A stretch of DNA of 64,000 nucleotides, from assembly GCA_020636435.1 (NCBI GenBank), contig JACJXX010000001.1, positions 1-64,000 on the forward strand, read 5' to 3'. The notes beneath the pieces are model-generated. The model had not been told where the DNA came from. It did no database searches and saw nothing but the letters and a program-made list of their open reading frames with translations. Below, piece by piece: positions 19,694 to 27,600 of the stretch; the first letter of the stretch is position 1; every line of letters starts with the position of its first letter. The position numbers were made by a program, and so were the translations under genes. The stretch is from Lewinellaceae bacterium. GTDB taxonomy: Bacteria; Bacteroidota; Bacteroidia; Chitinophagales; Saprospiraceae.

Positions 19694-19777
19694 TTCATCG
19701 GGCTTCCATTGGTAAAAAAAATTGGACCAGGCAGCATTTCTGTCGGGGTAAAAACGGAGCTGCATCATATAAGTAAT

Positions 19778-20569
19778 TCAAGGGTTCATCAACCGCTTCA
19801 CGACGGCATAATTCAGCCGTTCCATACACCTTCTCTTTTGTTCGGTAACGGAGTGGGCGTTTGCATAGCCCAGTTGCTCCGCCAGTTCGCTCATGCTCTT
19901 TCGTTCGAAATAGAACAGTTCCAGTATTGTCCGGCAGCGCTCCTCGAGGCCTTCCATGCCCTCACTCATCAACTCCATTAGCTGCCCCTGATGATCACTC
20001 CCCAGGTACTGGCCTATTCCCTTTAGAAGGCTGCCTACGCAATTGGACAATTGGGTATTCACTTCTTCCGTCTTTTTCCCTAGTCTCCCGGCGATGACCC
20101 TCGCCGAAAGCCCTTCCTTAAAGTAAAGGGCGAGGACCTGCTGACAGCCTTCTCCCAGGGATTGAAATTTGTCTTTTAACAAGGCCGAAAAAAGGTCTGT
20201 GCTAATCGTATCTTCTATTCGTTCTTCTTCTGTCCCCCCGCTCCGGCCGCGCCAGCGTAGTTCTTTTCGCCACAGGTTCTTGACAACGCTCATCAGATAG
20301 GCGCACAGCTGCCCGCCGTAGGAACTAAAGCTGATCGGGTTAAAGGCAAATTTTTCGCCTTTAATGGCTTCCAGCAGAACAATGACGGCATCCTGGAAAT
20401 GGTCCCGGCTGTCCTCCGGCGAGCCGCCCCGGTTGCGCAGGTAACGTTCGATCTTAGGGTAACACTCCTGGTCCAGGTACCGGTACAGCAGCGCTTCCGC
20501 CCGGGCGTCGCCGGTGCCCACCCTGCCCACTACTTCTTTAAGCGTAGCCTGTGCTTCGTTCTCGTTCAT
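19778..20569 (-). CDS. sigma-70 family RNA polymerase sigma factor with two region-4-like helices
   Basis: 263 residues from the ATG at 20569; a -7 element at 20597-20604 supports this start over 20722. Region 2 is visible around FQDAVIVLLEAIKGE and AYLMSVVKNLWRKELRWR. Unusually there are two region-4-like HTHs: CQQVLALYFKEGLSARVIAGRLG and CRTILELFYFERKSMSELAEQLG. Ordinary ECF factors are about 190 residues with one. Its stop lies 84 bases before the membrane protein start at 19693, on the same strand, so a sigma / anti-sigma-like operon is likely. Confidence 0.85.
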   Translation of the reverse strand: MNENEAQATLKEVVGRVGTGDARAEALLYRYLDQECYPKIERYLRNRGGSPEDSRDHFQDAVIVLLEAIKGEKFAFNPISFSSYGGQLCAYLMSVVKNLWRKELRWRGRSGGTEEERIEDTISTDLFSALLKDKFQSLGEGCQQVLALYFKEGLSARVIAGRLGKKTEEVNTQLSNCVGSLLKGIGQYLGSDHQGQLMELMSEGMEGLEERCRTILELFYFERKSMSELAEQLGYANAHSVTEQKRRCMERLNYAVVKRLMNP

Positions 20570-20596
20570 GTATTCCTTTGGAAAGTGATTGTCACC

Positions 20597-20604
20597 CAAA
20601 TTTA
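20597..20604 (-). promoter_or_regulatory. TAnnTTTG -7 element of the sigma gene
   Basis: TAAATTTG on the minus strand, 28 bases upstream of the ATG at 20569. Upstream DNA is very AT-rich. No good TTG -33 box at 19-21 bases was found. Confidence 0.45.
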
Positions 20605-20639
20605 AGGAATAAAAATAAAAATATTTCATAGAGGTATGC

Positions 20640-22220
20640 TCAAGAAGGCGAAAACACCTTGACCCTCCCATCCAACGCCTTATCCAGAAAACCGATTCCG
20701 AAAAGGATGACCTTTTTGCCACCGCCCAGGTAGGGTTCGTAGTACTGCTTTTTCTCGATCTGGGCGAGGGCTTGCCGGGAGAGCGTTTTGACGTTTTTAA
20801 CGCGAGTGCCTGAGCCGAATTTGAATTCTATAACATAAACTTTATCGGGTAGTTCCAGTACGGCGTCAAGGCGGCCTTTATCCGTTTCTTTTTCCAGCAG
20901 CAGTTTCATGCCTACAAGCCGTAAGATCATATAGACCAGGGAATGGTAATATGCCTCCTTAGGAAGGTGCAACCGGGCCGGGATGTCCGCCAGAAAACTG
21001 CCCAGGATTTTCAGAAATCGCTCCGTATCCTCTGTCTGCAAAGCTTTCCGCAAATGGATAGCTTCCGGTTGCACCGCAAATTCGTCTTTACCGACAAACA
21101 TAGCCAGCAGGTAAGTGGTAAAGGCATGTTGTACTTCCCGATTGGGATAACCCAAGTGAAAATAGCGGTTGAACCCATCGTACTCGGCATGTTTGACCGT
21201 CAAATAGCCAGTTTGAAACAAAAGCGCATGGAGGGGTAATGTCTTTAAATTGGCGGAGTGCCCGGTAAGATCAGAAACGGTTACTCGTTCCAGGCCTTCC
21301 GGTAGTTCTTTTTGCTTTCTGATCAAATCGATGAGAAAGGTAGGAGTGCCAGTGGAAAACCAGTAGTTGCCAAAATCTTGTTCTTTCAGGCTTTTCAATA
21401 CCGAGAACGGGTTGTAGAGGGTACTTTGGCCATCCCAGGAATAGCCGTTGTACTGGTATTTGTATTGTTCCATAAGCGCTTCCCATGATAAATCGAATTT
21501 TTCCTGTACTTTTTTCAGGCGCGGTTCGAAATTGGCCTCCAATTCTTCCTGGGTGAAACCTACGATGTTGGAGAAGGCGCTGTCCATGGAGATGTCCTCC
21601 AGGTTGTTCAGTCCCGAAAAAACGCTCACCTTGGCAAACCGGCTTACTCCGGTCAGCATGACGAAGCGAAAATATTCATCTAAGCCTTTCATAGCGCCAT
21701 ACAAATCGCGCAGAACCGCTCTGTTTTCCTCAAATTGATCCTCATTTGTAAGCGTATCCACCATTGCCTTGTCGTATTCATCCACCAATACAACAACTTT
21801 ACCATATTGGCTGTGCAAGGTTCGGACCAGCTCCGTAAATGCATCTCCAAGAATAGAATTTTCGAGGGTAAGCCCATGATCAGAGGCAATATCCTGCAGA
21901 TGATTGAGCAGCGACTGCTGGAAAATGGATTTTCCATCTTTGTAACTGACCAATGAATAATCAATATGCACCACCGGCTGCTTTTTCCACTCCTTTACCT
22001 GTCCATGGAGATACAGCCCCCTGAACAGCTCCTCCCGCCCTTCGAAAAATGCCTTCAACGTGCTCAACAACAATGTTTTACCAAAACGGCGGGGGCGGGA
22101 CAGAAAATAGAACTTGCCCTGCCGTACCAGTTCCCAAACAAAACGCGTCTTGTCCACATACAACAAATCCTGCTCGATGAACTCCGGGAAAACCTGCCTG
22201 CCGATGGGTAATTCTTTCAT
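20640..22220 (-). CDS. AAA-ATPase-like protein with C-terminal PD-(D/E)XK nuclease domain
   Basis: 526 residues from the ATG at 22220 (MKELPIGRQVFPEFI). It matches the common Bacteroidota family with an N-terminal AAA-ATPase-like domain (Walker A-like RPRRFGKTLLLSTL at residues 42-55, Walker B-like VVVLVDEYDKAM) and a C-terminal DUF1703-type PD-(D/E)XK nuclease fold: Asp at about 452 (LDAVLELPD) and E-x-K at about 465-467 (VIEFKFG). Such proteins are abundant and multicopy in Bacteroidota; the physiological role is not established. Divergent from xseA. Confidence 0.9.
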   Translation of the reverse strand: MKELPIGRQVFPEFIEQDLLYVDKTRFVWELVRQGKFYFLSRPRRFGKTLLLSTLKAFFEGREELFRGLYLHGQVKEWKKQPVVHIDYSLVSYKDGKSIFQQSLLNHLQDIASDHGLTLENSILGDAFTELVRTLHSQYGKVVVLVDEYDKAMVDTLTNEDQFEENRAVLRDLYGAMKGLDEYFRFVMLTGVSRFAKVSVFSGLNNLEDISMDSAFSNIVGFTQEELEANFEPRLKKVQEKFDLSWEALMEQYKYQYNGYSWDGQSTLYNPFSVLKSLKEQDFGNYWFSTGTPTFLIDLIRKQKELPEGLERVTVSDLTGHSANLKTLPLHALLFQTGYLTVKHAEYDGFNRYFHLGYPNREVQHAFTTYLLAMFVGKDEFAVQPEAIHLRKALQTEDTERFLKILGSFLADIPARLHLPKEAYYHSLVYMILRLVGMKLLLEKETDKGRLDAVLELPDKVYVIEFKFGSGTRVKNVKTLSRQALAQIEKKQYYEPYLGGGKKVILFGIGFLDKALDGRVKVFSPS

Positions 22221-22297
22221 GAGAAGGAATTTAGGGCAAATATACCGAAATGCCTCAAAATACACTTGATTTTTTACCCCGCTTCCCCCCTTCCCCT

Positions 22298-22305
22298 TAC
22301 CTTTG
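22298..22305 (+). promoter_or_regulatory. TAnnTTTG -7 element within the first codons of the long xseA frame
   Basis: TACCTTTG at 22298-22305 matches the Bacteroidota -7 consensus. If used, transcription starts near 22311 and the ATG at 22250 could not be the start, which points to the TTG at 22325. Confidence 0.4.
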
Positions 22306-22324
22306 CCAGGCAAAAACTAATCCA

Positions 22325-23551
22325 TTGGAAAAACACACCCTCTTCGAACTCCACGAACACATCCGCCGCGTGCTGGCCCTCAACCTGCCCGCTCCGGTAT
22401 GGGTGAGCTGCGAGATCGCCCAGGCCAACGAGGCCCGCGGCCACTGCTTCCTCAGCCTGGTGCAGAAGGACATCGGCAGCGACCAGGTCGTCGCCCAGGC
22501 GGAAGGGGTGATCTGGCAATCCAGCCTGCGCAAGCTGCGCCGCAAGCTCGGCCGCACCCTCGACGGCCTCCTGCAGGACGGCATCGAGGCCCTGCTCCTG
22601 GTGCAGGTGGATTTCCACGAGCGCTACGGCCTGAAGCTTGTCGTAGAAGACATAGACCCCGCCTATACGCTGGGCCAGTTGGAACTGCGCCGCCGGCAAA
22701 TCCTGGAACGCCTGCGGGCCGAACAGCTCATCGGCAAAAACCGGCGGCATGCGCTGCCGGTGGCCGTGCAGCGCATTGCTGTCATCAGCTCCGAAACGGC
22801 TGCCGGGCTGCAGGACTTTCTCCAGCAACTGCGGGAAAACGCCTACGGCTACCGGTTTGACTGCCGGCTATACCCCGCCGCCATGCAGGGCAGCCAAACG
22901 GAGCAGGAAGTCATACAACAGCTTCGAAAAGCAGAGCGCCGGCGCGCCCACTTCGACTGTGCCGCCATCATCCGCGGCGGCGGCGCCAAGCTGGACCTCG
23001 CTGCCTTCGACAGCTACGAACTCTGTAAATCGGTCGCCGAATCTACCCTGCCCGTCCTCACCGGCATCGGGCACGATGTGGATGAGGCCTTGCTCGACAA
23101 GGTGGCCCACACCGCCCTGAAAACGCCAACGGCCGTGGCCGATTTTATCATACACCGCAATATGGAATTCGAAAGCAGCCTGCACCAACTGGGGCAACAG
23201 TTGCGGCTGATGGCCAGCCACAAAACCCGCGAGGCGGCCTTGTGGCTGGAACGCTGCGAACAGGCCATACAACACTATCCGAAGCAACTGCTCAACCAAC
23301 AACGGGAAACAATCAACCGAATGGCCACAGAACTCCCCCGCCTGGCCCGGCAGCGCCTGCGCCTGGAAAAGCAACAGCTAGGCCAATTCGAACGGCTGAA
23401 CCAATTGCTCAGCCCGGAAGCGACGCTGAAGCGGGGGTTCAGCATTACGATGAAAGAAGGGAAGGCCGTAAGGTCCGCACGGGAACTTAAGAGTGGAGAT
23501 AAGCTTACTACGAAGCTAAGCGATGGGGAAGTCGATTCAGTAGTGAAGTAG
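22325..23551 (+). CDS. xseA: exodeoxyribonuclease VII large subunit
   Basis: Large catalytic subunit of exonuclease VII, which degrades single-stranded DNA in both directions to oligonucleotides. N-terminal OB-fold (LFELHEHIRRVLALNLPAPVWVSCEI), then the conserved catalytic core with AVISSETAAGLQDF, IIRGGGAKLDLAAFDS and GIGHDVDEALLDKVAHTALKTPTAVADF, and a long C-terminal coiled coil. The final residues (LKRGFSITMKEGKAV, SGDKLTTKLSDGEVDS) are typical. Start uncertain: an ATG at 22250 gives 433 residues, but the TTG at 22325 starts at the usual position (LEKHTLFEL) and lies just past a -7 element. xseB follows 139 bases later. Confidence 0.93.
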   Translation: MEKHTLFELHEHIRRVLALNLPAPVWVSCEIAQANEARGHCFLSLVQKDIGSDQVVAQAEGVIWQSSLRKLRRKLGRTLDGLLQDGIEALLLVQVDFHERYGLKLVVEDIDPAYTLGQLELRRRQILERLRAEQLIGKNRRHALPVAVQRIAVISSETAAGLQDFLQQLRENAYGYRFDCRLYPAAMQGSQTEQEVIQQLRKAERRRAHFDCAAIIRGGGAKLDLAAFDSYELCKSVAESTLPVLTGIGHDVDEALLDKVAHTALKTPTAVADFIIHRNMEFESSLHQLGQQLRLMASHKTREAALWLERCEQAIQHYPKQLLNQQRETINRMATELPRLARQRLRLEKQQLGQFERLNQLLSPEATLKRGFSITMKEGKAVRSARELKSGDKLTTKLSDGEVDSVVK

Positions 23552-23593
23552 GAAACAGCCTCTAACAAGCCACCGAACTATTTATTATTAAAA

Positions 23594-23674
23594 GCAACTG
23601 GTTTCGTGCATTTGTGTGGTTGGCCTATGCCCGGCGCCCGCGGGCAGGGAAGGCAAATGCACGAAACCAGTTGC
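23594..23674. repeat. palindromic element with 21-bp perfect arms, upstream of xseB
   Basis: Arms at 23594-23614 and 23654-23674 are exact reverse complements and share the core AACTGGTTTCGTGCATT. The 39-base centre is GC-rich with a small GCCCGCGGGC palindrome. A second copy lies at 24021-24099. Confidence 0.9.
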
Positions 23675-23690
23675 AAAAAAGAAAAACAAA

Positions 23691-23870
23691 ATGAAACTAA
23701 CCTACGAAGAAGCCCTGCAGGAACTCCAGCAGATCGTCGCCCAGCTCCAGGAAGACGCCGTCAGCGTAGATGAACTGTCTGAGAAAGTAAAACGGGCGGC
23801 GGAGCTTATTGCTTACTGCCGGGAGAAACTCAGAAAAACAGAGGAAAGCCTGGAGGGGCTTTTGGAATGA
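23691..23870 (+). CDS. xseB: exodeoxyribonuclease VII small subunit
   Basis: 59 residues from the ATG at 23691 (MKLTYEEALQELQQIVAQLQ), the correct length for XseB. It is a helical hairpin; the YEEAxxxLxxIVxxLE signature and the C-terminal CREKLRKTEESL are typical. Several XseB subunits bind each XseA coiled coil. The stop of xseA and this start are separated by a palindromic element, which may affect the ratio of the two products. Confidence 0.93.
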   Translation: MKLTYEEALQELQQIVAQLQEDAVSVDELSEKVKRAAELIAYCREKLRKTEESLEGLLE

Positions 23871-23884
23871 TTTGGGATGTGGTT

Positions 23885-23936
23885 TTACGGTATTATGATT
23901 CTACGGTATTGTGGTATTGTGGTGTTGCGGGATACG
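23885..23936. repeat. degenerate 8-mer array downstream of xseB
   Basis: Units TACGGTAT, TGTGGTAT, TGTGGTGT, TGCGGGAT with an 8-bp period. It starts 14 bases after the xseB stop. No gene is seen between 23871 and 24114 apart from this array and the second palindrome. Confidence 0.6.
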
Positions 23937-24020
23937 GAGGATTATTGGGATTCAAGACAGCTCAGGATGCGCTGTGGTTCAAAACAAAAGAACAGCGGTT
24001 CGAACACTATACTCAACGGC

Positions 24021-24099
24021 AACTGGTTTTGTACATTTAGGGTGGCACTCCTCCTTCGGGGATTGAGGGGCTTTCGGGGGCGAATGCACAAAACCAGTT
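24021..24099. repeat. second copy of the AACTGGTTT palindromic element
   Basis: Arms 24021-24037 (AACTGGTTTTGTACATT) and 24083-24099 pair with one mismatch; outer CTATACT / AGTATAG arms extend it. The arms are the same family as 23594-23674 but the loop differs. It ends 15 bases before the stop of the minus-strand gene at 24115. Confidence 0.85.
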
Positions 24100-24114
24100 A
24101 CAACGCAGTATAGC

Positions 24115-24525
24115 TCAAACCCACCAAACCAACAATACCGCTTTTCCCGTCCACAACACCGTCCGTATCCAGTTGCTGCGGACCAGCTTCCGGTGAGCCG
24201 GCTCGCTGAAAGCCTGGCTCAGCCTGCCGTGCAAAGGCACCTGTATGAAAAAAGTGGAAGCCCAGATCAGGGCAATGGCGACGAGGTTTCCCAGGAACAG
24301 GCCCGAAGCCGGATGGAGATACAGCAGGGCAGCCCCGGTGCCCAGTTCCAGAAGCATAGGCGGCGCTGTCACCCAGGAGGTCAGGCGGGTATGGGCGTTT
24401 TCGTAAGCTACGAAAAAATCTTTGCCTACTTTTCCCATCAGAGGATAGTGCACCACCTGCACAAACCAAACCAGGCCGGTCAGGTATAAGGCCAGAAAGA
24501 GATGAATTTTGTAGAGTACGGGCAT
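24115..24525 (-). CDS. four-TM integral membrane protein
   Basis: 136 residues from the ATG at 24525 (MPVLYKIHLFLALYLTG); the longer frame to 24588 would begin in a heptamer array. Four hydrophobic helices are visible: about 6-24, 52-68, 76-94 and 120-136. The sequence VVHYPLM followed by YENAHTRLTSWVTAPPML recalls small DUF1772-like membrane proteins. Function unknown. Confidence 0.7.
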   Translation of the reverse strand: MPVLYKIHLFLALYLTGLVWFVQVVHYPLMGKVGKDFFVAYENAHTRLTSWVTAPPMLLELGTGAALLYLHPASGLFLGNLVAIALIWASTFFIQVPLHGRLSQAFSEPAHRKLVRSNWIRTVLWTGKAVLLVWWV

Positions 24526-24535
24526 GGGAGAGGAG

Positions 24536-24608
24536 GTTGGTTGTTGGTTGTTGGTTGATGGTTGTTTGCCGCAACGATCAACAAACAACCATCAACGAAC
24601 AACAAACC
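24536..24608. repeat. inverted pair of heptamer arrays (TTGGTTG family)
   Basis: Left block of TTGGTTG / ATGGTTG units and right block of CAACAAA / CAACCAT / CAACGAA units are reverse-complementary in consensus, separated by about 12 bases. It lies between two minus-strand genes. Confidence 0.75.
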
Positions 24609-24612
24609 ATGC

Positions 24613-27600
24613 TTACCGCAACAACGTCACATCCCCCCGGAAAGGAGACTCAGAATGTGCCTCTCCGTTGGCCAGCCCCACGGAGATCATGTAGAAATAC
24701 ACCTCCGTAGGTTGCGGCTTGCCGTTGAAGGTGCCGTCCCAGCCGCGCCCTGGGTTTTCATTGTCGTAGACCAGCTGGCCCCAGCGGTTGAACACCTTGA
24801 ACTCCAGGATGGTGAGGTTTCCGGGGTTGCCCTCGAATGCAATATTGAAGAAGTCGTTCATGGCGTCGCCGTTGGGCGAAAAGGCATTGGGCACGGCCAC
24901 CTGCGGCTCTTCCACCTCTACATTCACGCTGGCTGTGTATACACAACCGTTAGGAGTGGTGATGGTCACTTCATAAATATTGTCTCCCGATATCAGCATA
25001 GTTTGCCCGATGGATTCCAGGCCCTGGCCGGAGGCAACCAGGGAATCGTTCCGGGTCCAGCTGAAACTCAGCGGGCCGGGCAGATCGGTGGTATAATTGG
25101 CCGTCAGGAAAACCTGCTCTCCGATGAAGAAGATACTGACGGAATCCGGGTCGACGAGGATGGGGTTGTTGGGGTCAAACGCGACCTCCCCTTCCACATC
25201 AACAGACACCGTGCTGGTCACGGTTTGGCAGCCGCCGCCGTCCTGGTAGGTAAGGGTGTACTCGGTCAGGCCCAAAGGAGATACCGCAATCGGGTTTCCG
25301 CTGAAGGTACTGCCGTCGCTGCCCTCCCAGGTGAAGGTATCGCCCGAACCGCCGCCGGCGACTACCGCCGTCAGGGTGGCTTCTTCGCTAAAACAAAGTT
25401 CATCGTCGGAAACGTCGATGGAGAGCGTCACCTCCCCGATCACTTCGATGGTGATCTCCGCCTGCACGGCCGGGCAAACGCCATTCTCGGCCACAAGGGT
25501 ATACGTCGTGGTTTGAGTGGGGCTGACCACCGGTTCCGGGTTGTTGAAATCGGTGAAGTTGGGGTCCGTCGACGTCCACGTGTAGATGGTGTTGGGGTCA
25601 GAACCCGAACTCAGCTGGATAAATTCACCCAGGCAGATGGCCGTATCGCCGATCGGGTTGGCAACCGGCACCGGCAGGACGTCGACACTCACCGTTTCTT
25701 CCAGCGTGCCGCAACCGAGGCTGCTGGCATAGGTTATCGTGTAGTCCGTAGGAACCAGCGGAGCATCGGCAACCTGCTGCCCCGTGCCTACCTCATTTCC
25801 GCCGTTGTCCGTCCAGGTGAAGGTATCGCCCGGCAGCGCGCCCGGCACCTCAGCAGTGAGGGTGACCGTTTCGCCCACGCAGATGGATGGAGCGGATATC
25901 CCGGCCGTCAAAACGGGGACAGGCACTACGGTGATAACGATCTCCGCCTGTACGGCCGGGCAAACGCCATTCTCGGCGACGAGGTTATATGTCGTGGTTT
26001 GGGTGGGGCTGACCACCGGTTCCGGGTTGTTGAAATCGGTGAAGTTGGGGTCCGTCGACGTCCACGTATAGGTAGTGGTAGGATTCGAGCCGAAACTCAA
26101 CTGAATGGATTCCCCAAAGCATATAGCCGTATTTTCAATCGGGTCGGCGACCGGTGCGGGCAACACCGTTACGCTCACTGTCTCATTGAGCGTACCACAG
26201 CCGATGCTGCTGACATATCTTACGTTAAAGGTTGTGGTGGTATTCGGCGAAACGGAAATTTCCGGCCCATCCCCTATCTCGTTGCCGTTGGCGTCCGTCC
26301 AGATATAAAGGTCGCCCGGTTGGCCGTTTTCCGCCTGTGCGCTGAGGACGAGCGGTTCTCCTTCGCAGATGGTATCCGCAGAAACCTGGGCGCTCAGGAC
26401 CGGAGCGGGCACTACGTCAATGGTAATTTCGGTGGAAACCGGCTCACAGATTCCATTGTCAGCCGTGAGGAAATAGGTAGTTGCCGCAGTTGGCGTTACT
26501 ACCAGCAAAGGGTCAGTCGACGTCCCGAAGTCAGGGTCGGTCGACGTCCAGGTATACGTGGCGTTTTCATCGAAAGCCAGGTTGAGCTGAACGCTCCCCC
26601 CCTCGCATACGGCCCGTTGGGTATTCAGCAGGATAGTCGGCGGACCCTGCACCCGAATGGTGGCGCTGGCCGTGCCCGGGCAATCCTCTACCTTGGCTTC
26701 CAGCGTATAAGTCGTCGTCGCCAACGGGTTGGCCACCGGATTGAGGCAATCCGTACAGCTTAGGGATTCTCCGCCGGCGATCCACTCAAATTCAGTAGCC
26801 AGTTTGTCAACCGTACCGGTGAGCTGTACCAGCTCACCGGCGCAGATGAGGGTGTCATTCGGCACAATACTCACCTCCGGCGTAGGGTTGACGTTGATGG
26901 TGGCCAGGCTGGTATCTATACAAACGCCGCTGGTAGTGATGCGCCGATAGACGATCGAATCCTCAGCCTGCGCTCGGATCACCATGTTGTAAAGCGAATC
27001 GGGCGTCTCCTGTCCATCGGAAGGGGTCCACAGGAATTCGATCTCCGGAAAATCGGAAGGTTCATAGATGGGCGAGGTGAGCAGCACCAGCGCGCCCTCG
27101 CAGACGGTGGTGTCTTCTGGCATGATGGCCAGGTTCGACGGCAGCGAATCGACGAGAATGACCACGGAATCGATCCGGAAACAGCCATTGGAAAGGCCAA
27201 TCTCCGCATAATACGTCGCCTGGGATACCGGGCTTACCGTCAAGCTGGAAGCAAGCAGGGTATCGAAACCAGGCTGCGTGGACGTCCACAGCGGTATGCT
27301 GTCGGCCGGCGTGATGCTGGAATTGAGCGCCACTTCCGTTCCCAGGCAGATGCGCACCGTGTCGGGGATGGGCGCCATCCCGGCATCCAGTATTTCTATA
27401 TCGATAGGCGTTACGATCATATTGAAAGACGCCACTTCGGTGCAGGCGCCGCGAACGGCAGTGAGGGTATAAACCCCTGAATTTTCCGGGAAAACCACTG
27501 AATTGGGGTCAGCCGCATCTTCGATAGTGGGCGGGCCGGTCCAGGCATAAGCCACGCCGGATTCTATCAGCGTATTGCCCATCGCCACGGCATCCCCCTG

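Noticed and set aside
24562..26763. 733-codon open frame on the plus strand within the adhesin gene
   Set aside because: Antisense of Ig/PKD modules with type B sorting domain; the translation contains no known motif.
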